The notes beneath the pieces are model-generated. The model saw nothing but the letters and a program-made list of their open reading frames with translations. It searched no databases and was not told the origin of the DNA. Both the position numbers and the translations under genes were made by a program. Source: Planctomycetota bacterium (GTDB taxonomy: Bacteria; Planctomycetota; Phycisphaerae; UBA1845; Fen-1342). From it: DNA of 64,000 nt. Positions 35,438 through 43,932 of the stretch are shown in pieces (within the stretch, counting starts at the first letter, position 1; each line of letters opens with the position of its first letter). Location: contig JAHJAR010000288.1 in assembly GCA_018814045.1 (NCBI GenBank), positions 62,001 to 126,000 of the forward strand. The letters run 5' to 3'.

Positions 35438-36748
35438 GTGCTCGTCGAACGCATGGGTACGGATGTTCGGATCCGGCGTAGCGGTGCGTTCGAGGCGGAG
35501 GTGCAGCCGCCGGGGTCGAAGAGCCTGACGAACCGCCACCTGCTGTGCGCGGCACTGGCCGACGGGCGCAGCACCTTGCGAGGGGCGTCGCTGTCGCAGG
35601 ACGGGCTGGCAATGATGACCGGGCTGCGGCAACTCGGCGTGGCCGTGGAAGTGCAACCGGACCGCCAGACCATCATCGTTTCCGGGTGCCGCGGACACTT
35701 CCCGGCCGATGAAGCCGAACTGAGCGCGGGCGATGCGGGGACCGCCGGGCGTTTCATAACCGCCTTGGCCTGCCTGGGCTATGGTCGTTTCCGCGTGGAT
35801 GGGTCGCCGCGCATGCGCGAACGGCCGTTGGGGCCGCTGGTCACAGCCCTGCACGAGTTGGGAGCACAGATCGGGTACGACTTGGTGACAGGCTGCCTGC
35901 CGGTGACGATCGTCGCGCGCGGATTGGCTGGCGGTCAAGTTACCCTCACTGATCCCCCGTCAAGCCAGTTCGTCAGCGCGCTGCTGATGGTGGCACCCTA
36001 CGCCGTACGGGACGTGCTGATCCGCGTCCAGCAACCATTGCCCAGTCGGCCGTACGTGTACATGACGATGGCAGTGATGCGGTCGCTGGGGGTCGAGGTG
36101 CTGGAGTCACAGGGGCAGCGCTTCGTCGTTCCGGCCACGCAGCGCTACGCGGCGGGCGAAATCGCGATCGAACCCGACGCGAGCGGTGCGTCCTATTTCT
36201 GGGCGGCGGCCGCCGTGACGGGCGGACGAGCGCGTGTGCGCGGGCTATCGCTCGAAAGTCAGCAAGGCGACGTGCATGTCGTCGAGTTGCTCGAGCGGAT
36301 GGGCTGCCAAGTCCAGGCTGGGCCGGATTTTATCGAGGTGCAGGGCCCCCCGTCGGGCCAGTTGCGGGGCATCGCCGAGGACCTCAACGCGATGCCGGAC
36401 ATGGTGCAGACGCTGGCGATCGTAGCGCTGTTTGCGACGGGACCGACCCGCATCGACAACGTCGCGAATCTGCGCATAAAAGAGACCGATCGCCTGGCGG
36501 CCCTGGCGACGCAGCTAACGCGTCTGGGGGCGCAGGTCGACGTCCGCGAGGATGGCCTCACGATTCTGCCACCGCGGCAGATCACGCCCGCGGCGATCGA
36601 GACCTACAACGACCACCGCATGGCCATGAGCTTCGCCGTTGCGGGACTGGCGACGGACGGGATCGTCATCAGGGATGCAGACTGCGTGGCGAAGAGCTTC
36701 CCTGACTTCTTCGATATCTTGGGAACTCTGCGCGGCGGTTCGGAGTAG
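35438..36748 (+). CDS. aroA: 3-phosphoshikimate 1-carboxyvinyltransferase (EPSP synthase)
   Basis: 436 residues, step 6 of the shikimate pathway (phosphoenolpyruvate plus shikimate-3-phosphate to EPSP). GTG 35438 is preceded by GGAGGT at 7 nt; the later ATG 35453 is less likely. Visible motifs are the phosphate-binding PPGSKSLTNRHL, the signature LSAGDAGTAGRFITAL, DPPSSQFVSALLM, the second signature RIKETDRLAALATQL, and NDHRMAMSFAVAGL near the end. The length is normal. It is 155 bp downstream of the XRE/S24-like regulator and convergent with cstA. Confidence 0.96.
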   Translation: MLVERMGTDVRIRRSGAFEAEVQPPGSKSLTNRHLLCAALADGRSTLRGASLSQDGLAMMTGLRQLGVAVEVQPDRQTIIVSGCRGHFPADEAELSAGDAGTAGRFITALACLGYGRFRVDGSPRMRERPLGPLVTALHELGAQIGYDLVTGCLPVTIVARGLAGGQVTLTDPPSSQFVSALLMVAPYAVRDVLIRVQQPLPSRPYVYMTMAVMRSLGVEVLESQGQRFVVPATQRYAAGEIAIEPDASGASYFWAAAAVTGGRARVRGLSLESQQGDVHVVELLERMGCQVQAGPDFIEVQGPPSGQLRGIAEDLNAMPDMVQTLAIVALFATGPTRIDNVANLRIKETDRLAALATQLTRLGAQVDVREDGLTILPPRQITPAAIETYNDHRMAMSFAVAGLATDGIVIRDADCVAKSFPDFFDILGTLRGGSE

Positions 36749-36785
36749 CGGCGCGCGCCCTGAATCGCCAGGCACTGGTGGGCGC

Positions 36786-38663
36786 TCACTGCGCGGGCGA
36801 GGCCCTCTCGACGACGGCAGTTGCCGGGCGCAGCGCTGGCAGTGGTTCGGGTGGCACACCGCGGACCTTGGACCACATCAGCACGCCCTCCACGACGATC
36901 CAAATCTGGATGACCTCGACCAGCAAGCCTAGACCGAAGAGCAGGTACTGATCGGCAAGCCACCACTGGCCGATCTGTATGCACATGGCCCACGCCGGCA
37001 GCACGAGCATCACAATCAGCGGGCCGATCAGGAACCAGGTCGGGCGGTTGTGGCGGATGAGGTAGAACGCGATAACCAGAAACGCCAGGCCAGCCAGGAG
37101 CTGGTTGGTGGCCCCGAAGACGGGCCAGAGGATCAGCCCTCCCGAACCCGGACCAGCCGGACCGGAGATCATCGCCAATGCACCGCCGGTGAGCACAGCG
37201 ATCGTCGTGGCTACGTAGCGGCCGGTGACGACCGGCAGGCTGAGGGCTGTGCCCAATTCCGTGATCACATAGCGCTGCAAGCGCGTGGCGGTGTCCAGGG
37301 TGGTGGCCGCGAAGGATGCGACGAGGACGGCCATGATGCCGATGCCCAGCGTGGCCGGTATGCCGATTCCGCGTAGCATGTTCGCGCCACCTTCGATGAA
37401 GGCCCCGAGCTTGCGCGTCAGCGTCAGGTCCTTCCAGTTGTACTGGCCGTAGTACTCGTGCCAGGCGGCGGCGCCGACAATCGGGCTGCCCTGCTCATCA
37501 ACGCGCACTTCGTAGCGGCGGATGTCGCTGTTGTAACTGTAGATGCCCTGGCCCAGGCCCGCCGTGCAGGCCAGGATCACGATGACGGCCAAAGCGCCCT
37601 CGAGCAACATCGCGCCGTAGCCAACCAGCCGCGCATCGGTCTCGCGCTTGATCTGCTTGCTGCTGGTCCCACTCGAAACGAGACAGTGAAAGCCACTCAC
37701 CGCGCCACAGGCAATCGTGATGAACAGGAAGGGCCAGATCGGCGGCGCGTCGGCCGGCGGGTTGACATTGATCGGGGCAGTGACGAACTCCATCCGGTGG
37801 CCGAGCAGCGGCATGAGCAGCAGGGCCGCAAACAACAGTGCCAGCGCCACGAGAAGCTGATGACTGTTGATGAAGTCGCGCGGCTGGAGCAGCGTCCACA
37901 CCGGCAGCACCGAGGCCACGAAGCAGTACACCAGCAGTATCAGCGTCCACACCACAATGGCGTTGGCGTACGCCGACTGGCCGGCCTGAGCTGCCGCCGC
38001 ACCGTTGGCCGCCAGTCCCAGCGCGGTCAGATCGAGCGGCAGGTAGTACGCCCCGATCCAAACCGCCAGGTACATCAGGACCAGCGCGCCGAGCGACAGC
38101 AGCAGCACGCTGACACCCCGCTTGTAGGTCAGGTACCCGACCGCGACGGCAATGGGAATCTCGATCCAGATGGGTAACACGGTGATCGGATAAACGGTGA
38201 AGATCACCGCCAGCACCAGGCCGAAGATGCCGATGACGACCATCAACGCCATGAAGAGGATTAGCAGAAACAACAGCCGGGCGCGCGGATTGATCATGCG
38301 CGCGGCGATGTCGCCGACCGTTTGCCCACGGCTGCGCAGGCTGACCACGAGTGCTCCGAAGTCGTGCACGGCCCCGATAAACACGCTGCCGACCAGAACC
38401 CAGAGCAATGCCGGCAACCAGCCCCAGAAGACGGCGATGGCTGGGCCGACGATGGGGCCCGTTCCGGCGATGCTGGTGAAATGGTGGCCGAAGATGATTT
38501 CCCGTTTGGTGGGGACGTAGTCGCGCCCATCGTTCACTTCCACGCTGGGGCAGACCGCCGCCGGATCAAGACCGAACACGCGGCGGCTGAGCCAACGTCC
38601 ATACGTATTATAGGCGATGAAATAGCCGACAAACGCACCCACAGCGATCAGCAGTGTCAGCAA
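36786..38663 (-). CDS. cstA: CstA carbon-starvation family transporter
   Basis: 625 residues with many TM helices. The N-terminus carries CstA family marks: YNTYGRWLSRRVFGLDP, DGRDYVPTKREIIFGHHFTSIAGTGP and VHDFGALVVSLRSRGQTVGD. FLFITIACGAVSGFHCLVSSG with SSKQIKRE, and GIGIMAVLVASFAATTLDTATR with LQRYVITELG, follow. The family imports pyruvate and peptides during carbon limitation. The extra C-terminal cytoplasmic part is short. A strong ribosome binding site is not obvious at 38663. The upstream region holds a 66-bp inverted-repeat element (38683-38748), which could affect its promoter. Confidence 0.95.
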   Translation of the reverse strand: MLTLLIAVGAFVGYFIAYNTYGRWLSRRVFGLDPAAVCPSVEVNDGRDYVPTKREIIFGHHFTSIAGTGPIVGPAIAVFWGWLPALLWVLVGSVFIGAVHDFGALVVSLRSRGQTVGDIAARMINPRARLLFLLILFMALMVVIGIFGLVLAVIFTVYPITVLPIWIEIPIAVAVGYLTYKRGVSVLLLSLGALVLMYLAVWIGAYYLPLDLTALGLAANGAAAAQAGQSAYANAIVVWTLILLVYCFVASVLPVWTLLQPRDFINSHQLLVALALLFAALLLMPLLGHRMEFVTAPINVNPPADAPPIWPFLFITIACGAVSGFHCLVSSGTSSKQIKRETDARLVGYGAMLLEGALAVIVILACTAGLGQGIYSYNSDIRRYEVRVDEQGSPIVGAAAWHEYYGQYNWKDLTLTRKLGAFIEGGANMLRGIGIPATLGIGIMAVLVASFAATTLDTATRLQRYVITELGTALSLPVVTGRYVATTIAVLTGGALAMISGPAGPGSGGLILWPVFGATNQLLAGLAFLVIAFYLIRHNRPTWFLIGPLIVMLVLPAWAMCIQIGQWWLADQYLLFGLGLLVEVIQIWIVVEGVLMWSKVRGVPPEPLPALRPATAVVERASPAQ

Positions 38664-38682
38664 CGCAGTACTCCCACGGTGC

Positions 38683-38748
38683 TAGTGTAGTGTCTCGCGA
38701 TCATGGCATCGTAGGCAAACCCGAGCCGCGACCGTGAGACACCGCACT
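38683..38748. repeat. 66-bp MITE-like element with 14-bp terminal inverted repeats
   Basis: The ends TAGTGTAGTGTCTC (38683-38696) and GAGACACCGCACTA (38735-38748) are inverted and match at 12 of 14 positions. Both ends carry TA, as in IS630/Tc1-type elements. It lies in the 124-bp gap between cstA and ogt and has no coding capacity. Confidence 0.5.
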
Positions 38749-38787
38749 AGGCCCTCATACTGGCACGGACCGGATTGGCACATCCGA

Positions 38788-39294
38788 CTAGCTCTCGCGT
38801 GCTTCCATCGCGAGCAGGCGGCGTTTGAAACCGACCCCGCCAGCGCCCGAGTACCCACCCAGCGAGCCGTCGCTGCGCAGCACGCGGTGGCAAGGCACGA
38901 CGATCGGCCAGGGATTGCGCGCCATCGCCGTGCCGACCGCGCGCGCCGCGCCGGCTCGGCCGACTCGTTCCGCGAGGCTCTTGTACGTGACGGTGCGGCC
39001 ATAGCGAACCTGCCGGCAGGCCCGCCACACCGCGGACGCGAATGGTCCACCTGCCGACCAGTCGAGCCGCGCGTGGAACTCGATCGCCTCGCCCGCAAAG
39101 TAGCGCCGCAGTTCATCCGCCAGTTGTGGCATGAGTGCCTGGTCCTCATCCGCGCCGGCGTACTCGCGCCGTATGGCGCCTCTCAAATCGTTGAGCCGCT
39201 TTTCCGGGAGGTAGACCCGGCACAAACCGCGCTGGCCAGCGACGATGCCGACGTACCCGGCCGGCGTGGCGATTGTGCGAAAACTGGTGTCCAC
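38788..39294 (-). CDS. ogt: Methylated-DNA-[protein]-cysteine S-methyltransferase
   Basis: 168 residues from GTG 39294, preceded by GGAGG at 7 nt; a TTG at 39321 is in frame but less likely. N-terminal ribonuclease-like domain, then the DNA-binding domain with FASAVWRACRQVRYGRTVTY, RAVGTAMARNPWPIVVPCHRV (the acceptor Cys is in PCHRV) and GGYSGAGGVGFKRRLLAME. The protein removes alkyl groups from O6-alkylguanine in one irreversible step. The length is typical of Ogt. It is transcribed away from the gene at 39457. Confidence 0.95.
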   Translation of the reverse strand: MDTSFRTIATPAGYVGIVAGQRGLCRVYLPEKRLNDLRGAIRREYAGADEDQALMPQLADELRRYFAGEAIEFHARLDWSAGGPFASAVWRACRQVRYGRTVTYKSLAERVGRAGAARAVGTAMARNPWPIVVPCHRVLRSDGSLGGYSGAGGVGFKRRLLAMEARES

Positions 39295-39456
39295 CGGATG
39301 GCCTCCGCTGCGCTGCCGCAATCCCCGGCTATCATGCTAACGTCTGTGACGCTAACGAAAAACCACATCGGGCCGTCGCGGCCCCGGGCGACACGGATAC
39401 CGGAATGTCACGACGCTGCGCCGGCTGCGTGCGGGGCGTTTGCTATACTACCCGGC

Positions 39457-39942
39457 ATGGGTGACCCGGTTGTTACGATGGTAGTCGCGGCCGCGGCGGG
39501 CGTGATCGTCCTCACGTTCGTAGGATACATCTGGCGCCGCCGGCGCGAGGCCGCGTATACGGCGCGGCGACAGGCCGAGCTGCGCAAGCAGTACAACGTG
39601 CTGCACATGCGCGAGCAGGAGATCGAGCGACTCGGCGACCGCATCGTCGCGACCAGCTCCACACAGACCATCGCCGGCTTCGCCATAATCCGGCAAGTCG
39701 AGGCGGTTTTCACCGACGGTCACCGGACGCCGGCCAAGGCCGTGGCTGCCCTGAAGGCCCTCGCCGCACAGAAGGGTGCCAACGCGCTGATCAACCTGAA
39801 CGGCGAACGTCTGCCGAGCGGCAAGTGCGTGGCCCGCGGGGACGCGGTGGTTGTTCGCCCGCCCGAGGGACCACCCCCACTGCCACCGCACGCGGGCGAG
39901 ACGCTGCCCGAGACACCACTAGACGCCGAGAAAGCCGATTGA
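39457..39942 (+). CDS. Small membrane protein with a YbjQ-like domain
   Basis: 161 residues from ATG 39457. N-terminal TM helix (VVTMVVAAAAGVIVLTFVGYIW), a basic linker, then a domain (about 65-125) with TIAGFAIIRQVEAVFTDG and KALAAQKGANALINL. This resembles the UPF0145/YbjQ fold, where a conserved GANA turn is typical; the Pro-rich acidic C-terminus is disordered. The similarity is weak. A -10-like TATACT at 39444-39449 sits only 7 nt before the ATG, so the mRNA may be leaderless. The open frame upstream of 39457 overlaps ogt and is not coding. Confidence 0.6.
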   Translation: MGDPVVTMVVAAAAGVIVLTFVGYIWRRRREAAYTARRQAELRKQYNVLHMREQEIERLGDRIVATSSTQTIAGFAIIRQVEAVFTDGHRTPAKAVAALKALAAQKGANALINLNGERLPSGKCVARGDAVVVRPPEGPPPLPPHAGETLPETPLDAEKAD

Positions 39943-39994
39943 GGCTTGGGGGGCTGGGCGGGTACGTCGGGCCTTGGCGGTCGCTCGATCACCG

Positions 39995-40080
39995 CGCGCA
40001 TTTCGGCGACGTCGAAGAGCCGTGGGCTTCAGCCCGCGCGGCCTCACGGCCGGTGGACTGTCGCCAGATCGCGCGCGGTG
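39995..40080. repeat. Dispersed repeat, copy A, overlapping the 3' end of btaA
   Basis: About 80% identical over some 80 bp to 48661-48743. Both share TTCGGCGAC, GAAGAGCC, GGGCTTCAGCCCGCGCGGCC and TGGACTGTCGC. The centre forms a hairpin (GGGCT-TC-AGCCC). The last 12 codons and the stop of btaA (40044-40080) lie inside the repeat. Confidence 0.75.
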
Positions 40081-41252
40081 GTTGGGGCAGGGTCCGGCGG
40101 CACGTAGCCGTTCTTGACCGAGTAGACGTAGAAACTGCCGTACGTGGCCGAACGGTCGGCCGCGAACAGCTCCCGCGCCAACTCCGTGTGCGGTTCGAGC
40201 TGGCTCAAGATGGCCGGCGGCGGATCGAGACGATAGCTGCCCGATCGGTAGATCAGCCGCGCCCCAGGTGCGGCGGCACGCAGAACACTGCGCAGCGTGG
40301 CCTCGAACAGCTCCGGCGTCATCCAGTCAAAAATATCCAACAGGTTGAACTTGTTGATCGAACCCCGCGGCTGGGAGTCCAGGTATGGCCCCAACCAGCC
40401 ATTGACGACCGTGACGCGGCCCAGGTTGTTCCGCAGTGTTTCGAAGTTCTCTTCGAGCAAGTAGGGCGGCACGCGGTTGCCGCGAAAACGCCCCGTTACG
40501 GTCACGCTCAGGAAGTAGTTGTCGTAGATGGGGACCTTCGTGAGCGCATATTCGATGCGTTCCTTGACGTACTTGTACATGTCGTGGCGGCCGTCCACGA
40601 GGTCGAACTGCCGCGGGTGCACACCGCAGAGGTACATGAACCAGCGCGACTTGCACAGCCACTTTACGAAAGGCCCCCACAGCCGTGGGGCAACATAGCG
40701 TTCGTAGTATTCCTGCTGTTCTTCCAGCGATTGCAACTCGAAAAACTGCTCGATACGTGCCGGCTGGATCCCCAGGCGTGGCAGCAGAAAGCGTACCAGC
40801 CGCGCCGCCATGCCCATCTTGCCGAAGTCGTACAACCCCCGGCTGGCCATCCACAGGTTCCTGTCCCAGAACGCCCGCGCCCCGGGGGAGAGCTGAGGAC
40901 GCAAACGCATGCGGTAGACCTTGGCAATCACGGCCGGCTTGCGGGCCGCAAAGATGTCGAAGAACGTGGCATGGTCCAGGCCCCGAAGCCCGGCGAGCTT
41001 GAGCTCCACGATGGCATTCTGAGCCGGGTTGCCGTCCACGCTGATCAGGCGCCGGGGGCTCTGGCACAGGAAGTTCAGGGGATTGCAGCCGGCCGAGCTG
41101 ATCGAGATGACCGCGTCATCCGGACCGACCCGCAACGCGCGCCGGTCCATCTCCGGGTCTTCCCACGACATGTTGAACACGATGCCGCGGAAGACGAGCC
41201 GCTCGAGCAGACCGCGCTTACCGGGGTGCGGCAGGTCAACCACCGAGATCAT
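40044..41252 (-). CDS. btaA: BtaA: SAM:diacylglycerol 3-amino-3-carboxypropyltransferase (DUF3419)
   Basis: 402 residues. First enzyme of betaine-lipid synthesis: it transfers the aminocarboxypropyl group of SAM to diacylglycerol to give diacylglyceryl-homoserine. Family features are VFNMSWEDPEMDRRAL, ISISSAGCNPLNFLCQSP with RRLISVDGNPAQ (SAM-binding), FWDRNLWMASRGLYDFGKMG, and LLDIFDWMTPELFEATL in the C-terminal half. It is membrane-associated at the cytoplasmic face. The ATG at 41252 lies inside the 3' end of btaB (17-bp overlap), so expression is coupled. The last 12 residues (including DLATVHRP) are encoded by the dispersed repeat, suggesting that the original C-terminus was replaced. Confidence 0.9.
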   Translation of the reverse strand: MISVVDLPHPGKRGLLERLVFRGIVFNMSWEDPEMDRRALRVGPDDAVISISSAGCNPLNFLCQSPRRLISVDGNPAQNAIVELKLAGLRGLDHATFFDIFAARKPAVIAKVYRMRLRPQLSPGARAFWDRNLWMASRGLYDFGKMGMAARLVRFLLPRLGIQPARIEQFFELQSLEEQQEYYERYVAPRLWGPFVKWLCKSRWFMYLCGVHPRQFDLVDGRHDMYKYVKERIEYALTKVPIYDNYFLSVTVTGRFRGNRVPPYLLEENFETLRNNLGRVTVVNGWLGPYLDSQPRGSINKFNLLDIFDWMTPELFEATLRSVLRAAAPGARLIYRSGSYRLDPPPAILSQLEPHTELARELFAADRSATYGSFYVYSVKNGYVPPDPAPTTARDLATVHRP

Positions 41253-42000
41253 CGCTCAGCCTCCGTCCGACGGCGGTGAAGTTATACCCGCCTAGCCAGC
41301 GCGTGGTCTCAAGATTGGCAAATACCCGGTTCAGCTTGTCCAGATAAGGACGCTGTGTTTCCACATGGTTGAGCCGAAGCCACGTTCGCATTATAGGACC
41401 AAGCGGTCCCCATCCGCCGAACGTCCCGAAATCGTGTACCACCAGCCGGCCGCCCGGCTGCAGGTGGGCATACGCGCGGTCCACCGCGGTGGCCCACTCG
41501 GGGATCATCGTCAGGCTATAGGAGAAGAGAATGGCGTGGAAGCGGCGGCCGAGGGCCAATTCGGTGGCGTCCGCCTGCACTAGTTCAACGTTTGACCAGC
41601 CGCTGGCGACCACGCGCCGTTCCGCGCGCGCCAGCATATCCGCCGAGAAGTCCACGCCGGTCAGGCGACCGCGCTCGGGATCGAGCCGCTCAAGGAAGTA
41701 ACGGAAATCGAGGCCTGTACCGCAGCCGATCACCAGGGCCTTGCTGTCGCGTTGCAGGCGGAGGCGTTCCACGGCCCGGCGGCGGCCATGCAGAATCATC
41801 CAGCGCGTGCTGTCGTAGACGCAGGCCTGGTAGCGATAGAACCGTTGTACGGCCGTTTGGGACAAGTGACAACTCTCTGGCAACATACGAGCAGGTTCGT
41901 TGGGCCAACGCGCGATCGGCGGATCGCCGTCGGTGCACAGCGGATGCCACGCGAACCGCTGCTCGATTCGCGGGTCATGTAGTCTAACCGCCATAGCCAC
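41236..42000 (-). CDS. btaB: BtaB: SAM-dependent N-methyltransferase for betaine lipid
   Basis: 254 residues, class I methyltransferase. Motif I VIGCGTGLDFRYFLERL, motif II LTGVDFSADMLARAERR, motif III LVQADATELAL, and VHDFGTFGGWGPLGPIMRTW near the C-terminus. BtaB makes three successive methylations of diacylglyceryl-homoserine to give DGTS. The substrate call rests on the overlap with btaA; the fold alone would fit other substrates. The N-terminus before MLPESCHLSQ is variable and the true start may be internal (Met about 39). It is transcribed divergently from the STAS gene. Confidence 0.85.
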   Translation of the reverse strand: MAMAVRLHDPRIEQRFAWHPLCTDGDPPIARWPNEPARMLPESCHLSQTAVQRFYRYQACVYDSTRWMILHGRRRAVERLRLQRDSKALVIGCGTGLDFRYFLERLDPERGRLTGVDFSADMLARAERRVVASGWSNVELVQADATELALGRRFHAILFSYSLTMIPEWATAVDRAYAHLQPGGRLVVHDFGTFGGWGPLGPIMRTWLRLNHVETQRPYLDKLNRVFANLETTRWLGGYNFTAVGRRLSDDLGG

Positions 42001-42082
42001 GCGAATCCAAACCTACGCCACCAAAAACGTCGGGCCGCCGGTCTGCCGACGGCGGCGCGCGGGTGCCGCCGCCGCCCCCGGG

Positions 42083-42111
42083 TTGACACGCGCGGTGCGC
42101 CCCCGGAGAAT
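42083..42111 (+). promoter_or_regulatory. Promoter of the STAS/HATPase module
   Basis: TTGACA (42083-42088), a 17-bp spacer and GAGAAT (42106-42111). The predicted start is near 42118. An AGGAGG ribosome binding site lies about 11 nt before ATG 42211. The rest of the 210-bp divergent region has only GC-rich sequence. Confidence 0.5.
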
Positions 42112-42210
42112 TCGAGGGAGAATCCAGAAGCGTATTCGCCCGAGGCGAGGGCCTGGGGCTGGCCTAGGGCGCCGTGTGCGGACTACTAATGCCAGGAGGC
42201 AGCGTCGTCG

Positions 42211-42570
42211 ATGGAACAACCCTCATCACACCTGCGAATCAAGCGTTCCAACGGCGTGTCGGTAGTCGAATTCGCCGACCGCAAGATCCTCGAAGAACTC
42301 TCCATCCAGGAGATTGGAGAGGAGCTCGCCCGCCTGGTCGAGGCCGAACCGGCCATCAAGCTGTTGCTCGATTTCCGGCAGGTCGACCACCTTTCCAGCG
42401 CGGCGCTCGGCATGCTGATTACGCTCAACAAGCGGATCCAGGAGCAGAGCGGGACGCTGAAGCTGTCCGAGATAAACCGGCAGATCTTCGAGGTGTTCAA
42501 AATCACGCGGCTCGATCGTGTCTTCGACATCTACGACACGACCGACGAAGCGCTGGGCAAGTTCGCATAG
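42211..42570 (+). CDS. STAS-domain anti-sigma factor antagonist
   Basis: 119 residues, a single STAS domain. The strand-helix pattern is GVSVVEFADRKILEE, AIKLLLDFRQVDHLSSAALG, then LITLNKRIQEQSGTLKL. The conserved phospho-acceptor serine is in the DHLSSAALG loop, as in SpoIIAA/RsbV. The unphosphorylated form would bind the HATPase anti-sigma partner encoded next (49-bp gap). It lacks sensory domains. It is the first gene of a three-gene partner-switching module. Confidence 0.9.
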   Translation: MEQPSSHLRIKRSNGVSVVEFADRKILEELSIQEIGEELARLVEAEPAIKLLLDFRQVDHLSSAALGMLITLNKRIQEQSGTLKLSEINRQIFEVFKITRLDRVFDIYDTTDEALGKFA

Positions 42571-42619
42571 GGTTGGCGGCCGATCGGGGGTGAGCGGGCG
42601 GCAGCATTAGGGTACGGTG

Positions 42620-43096
42620 ATGAAGGTACCCGACGACTTCGGTGTATGCGACGCTGACCTGGCCGAGGCGGTCATTCCCAACACTTTGCGTGATGCCAAG
42701 CAAGTCGAGGACCGCATTCTGGAGGAGTTGGCCCGGCACGCCTACGACACCGACGCTTCCTTCGCCATCAAGCTGTCCATCGAAGAGGCGCTTACCAACG
42801 CCGTGCGCCACGGCAACAAGAACGACCCATCCAAGCGCATTGTGATCCGCCACTACGTGGATGATGCGCGCGCGGTAATAGCGGTGCGCGACGAGGGGGA
42901 CGGATTCTGCCCGGCGACGGTTCCGGACCCGACTGTCGAGGAGAACCTGGAACGACCGAACGGACGGGGGCTCATGCTGATGCAGTCCTACATGACCAAG
43001 GTGTGCTTCAACACGACGGGCAACGAAGTATGGATGCTCAAGGAGCGAACAACGGCGACTCCCCCGCAGGCGGTGGAGAACTCGGGCAATCCCTGA
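42620..43096 (+). CDS. RsbW/SpoIIAB-like ATPase (anti-sigma factor type)
   Basis: 158 residues from ATG 42620, with AGGG at 7 nt; GTG 42617 is an alternative. GHKL fold: N-box SIEEALTNAVRHGNKND, G1 box VRDEGDGFCP, G2 box RPNGRGLMLMQSYM. These serine kinases bind ATP, sequester a sigma factor or other target, and phosphorylate the STAS antagonist. A STAS protein is encoded on each side; no sigma factor or PP2C phosphatase is adjacent, so the output target is elsewhere. The last 67 bp overlap the next gene. Confidence 0.9.
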   Translation: MKVPDDFGVCDADLAEAVIPNTLRDAKQVEDRILEELARHAYDTDASFAIKLSIEEALTNAVRHGNKNDPSKRIVIRHYVDDARAVIAVRDEGDGFCPATVPDPTVEENLERPNGRGLMLMQSYMTKVCFNTTGNEVWMLKERTTATPPQAVENSGNP

Positions 43097-43440
43097 CGAC
43101 CAACGTGCGCCTGGAGGGCGGCGTCGCCATCGTGGCGTTGCAGGGCTCGGCCAGCATGGACCAGGTCGGCGGCCTCCGGGAACGGCTGCTCAGCCTCGCC
43201 GAACCGGTCGCCGCACGTATTATTCTGGACCTCAGCCATCTGGCATTCATCAACTCGGCTGGCCTGGGGGCGATCATCGCCGCCCACCAATCCGCCCTGG
43301 CCCACGCCGGCGATCTGCGGATCGCAAGCCCCCAGCCGGCGGTGCAACGCTTGCTGCGTCTGACCAGGATCGGGCAGACAGTGCCCATTCACCCGTCGCT
43401 CGAGGCGGCGCGTCGCGCGCTCGCCGCCGCCCCGGGCTAG
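43030..43440 (+). CDS. Second STAS-domain protein
   Basis: About 136 residues from ATG 43030, overlapping the HATPase gene; GTG 43105 is an alternative that would remove the variable N-terminus. STAS core: GVAIVALQGSASMDQ, ARIILDLSHLAFINSAGLG with the conserved Ser in INSAGLG, then IIAAHQSALAHAGDLRIAS and a C-terminal helix. It differs in sequence from the first STAS protein and probably gives a second input to the same ATPase (inference). Confidence 0.85.
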   Translation: MDAQGANNGDSPAGGGELGQSLTTNVRLEGGVAIVALQGSASMDQVGGLRERLLSLAEPVAARIILDLSHLAFINSAGLGAIIAAHQSALAHAGDLRIASPQPAVQRLLRLTRIGQTVPIHPSLEAARRALAAAPG

Positions 43441-43508
43441 GGTGAACGCCCGTTCAACTTTGGGCCGATCAGGCGCCTCGGTGGGCGCCGGTGAGCTGAG
43501 GACACATT

Positions 43509-43913
43509 GTGGCGGCAGTGCATGTGGCCATCGTAGGAGCGGAAGCTGCGTCCCGGCTGGCTGACGGCAGCAAGCGCATCGAGTCACGCTTCACGCGTTC
43601 GAAGCGCTTGCCATACAACAGGGTGAGTGTTGGCGACCACATTCATTTCAAGCTCACCGGCGGCAGCATTATCGGAACATATGCCGCCACACGCGTCGTG
43701 CAGCTCGAACGCCTCACTCCCGCGCGCATTCGCCGGCTGCGCGCCCGTTATAATGGCGGCATTCGGGCCTCGGCCAGCTACTGGTACTCCCGGCGCCGGG
43801 CGCGTTTCGCAGTGCTGATCTGGATCACGCCTCTCCCAACGCCCCCCGCCGCACCGCCCGTCCCACGTCAGTATGGTAGCGCCTGGTTTCGGATCGGCGG
43901 TGGTGGAGAGTAG
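43509..43913 (+). CDS. ASCH/PUA-like domain protein
   Basis: 134 residues from GTG 43509, with GAGG at 7 nt. The N-terminal half matches the ASCH pattern [31 protein letters not shown], followed by the strand [18 protein letters not shown]-terminal Trp/Tyr-rich part ([18 protein letters not shown]) follows. ASCH domains are PUA-related folds thought to bind RNA or modified nucleotides. It sits immediately upstream of the rpsL promoter, on the same strand. The last 15 residues are Gly/Pro-rich. Confidence 0.7.
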   Translation: MAAVHVAIVGAEAASRLADGSKRIESRFTRSKRLPYNRVSVGDHIHFKLTGGSIIGTYAATRVVQLERLTPARIRRLRARYNGGIRASASYWYSRRRARFAVLIWITPLPTPPAAPPVPRQYGSAWFRIGGGGE

Positions 43914-43932
43914 GTTTTGGGCCGTGATCAGC

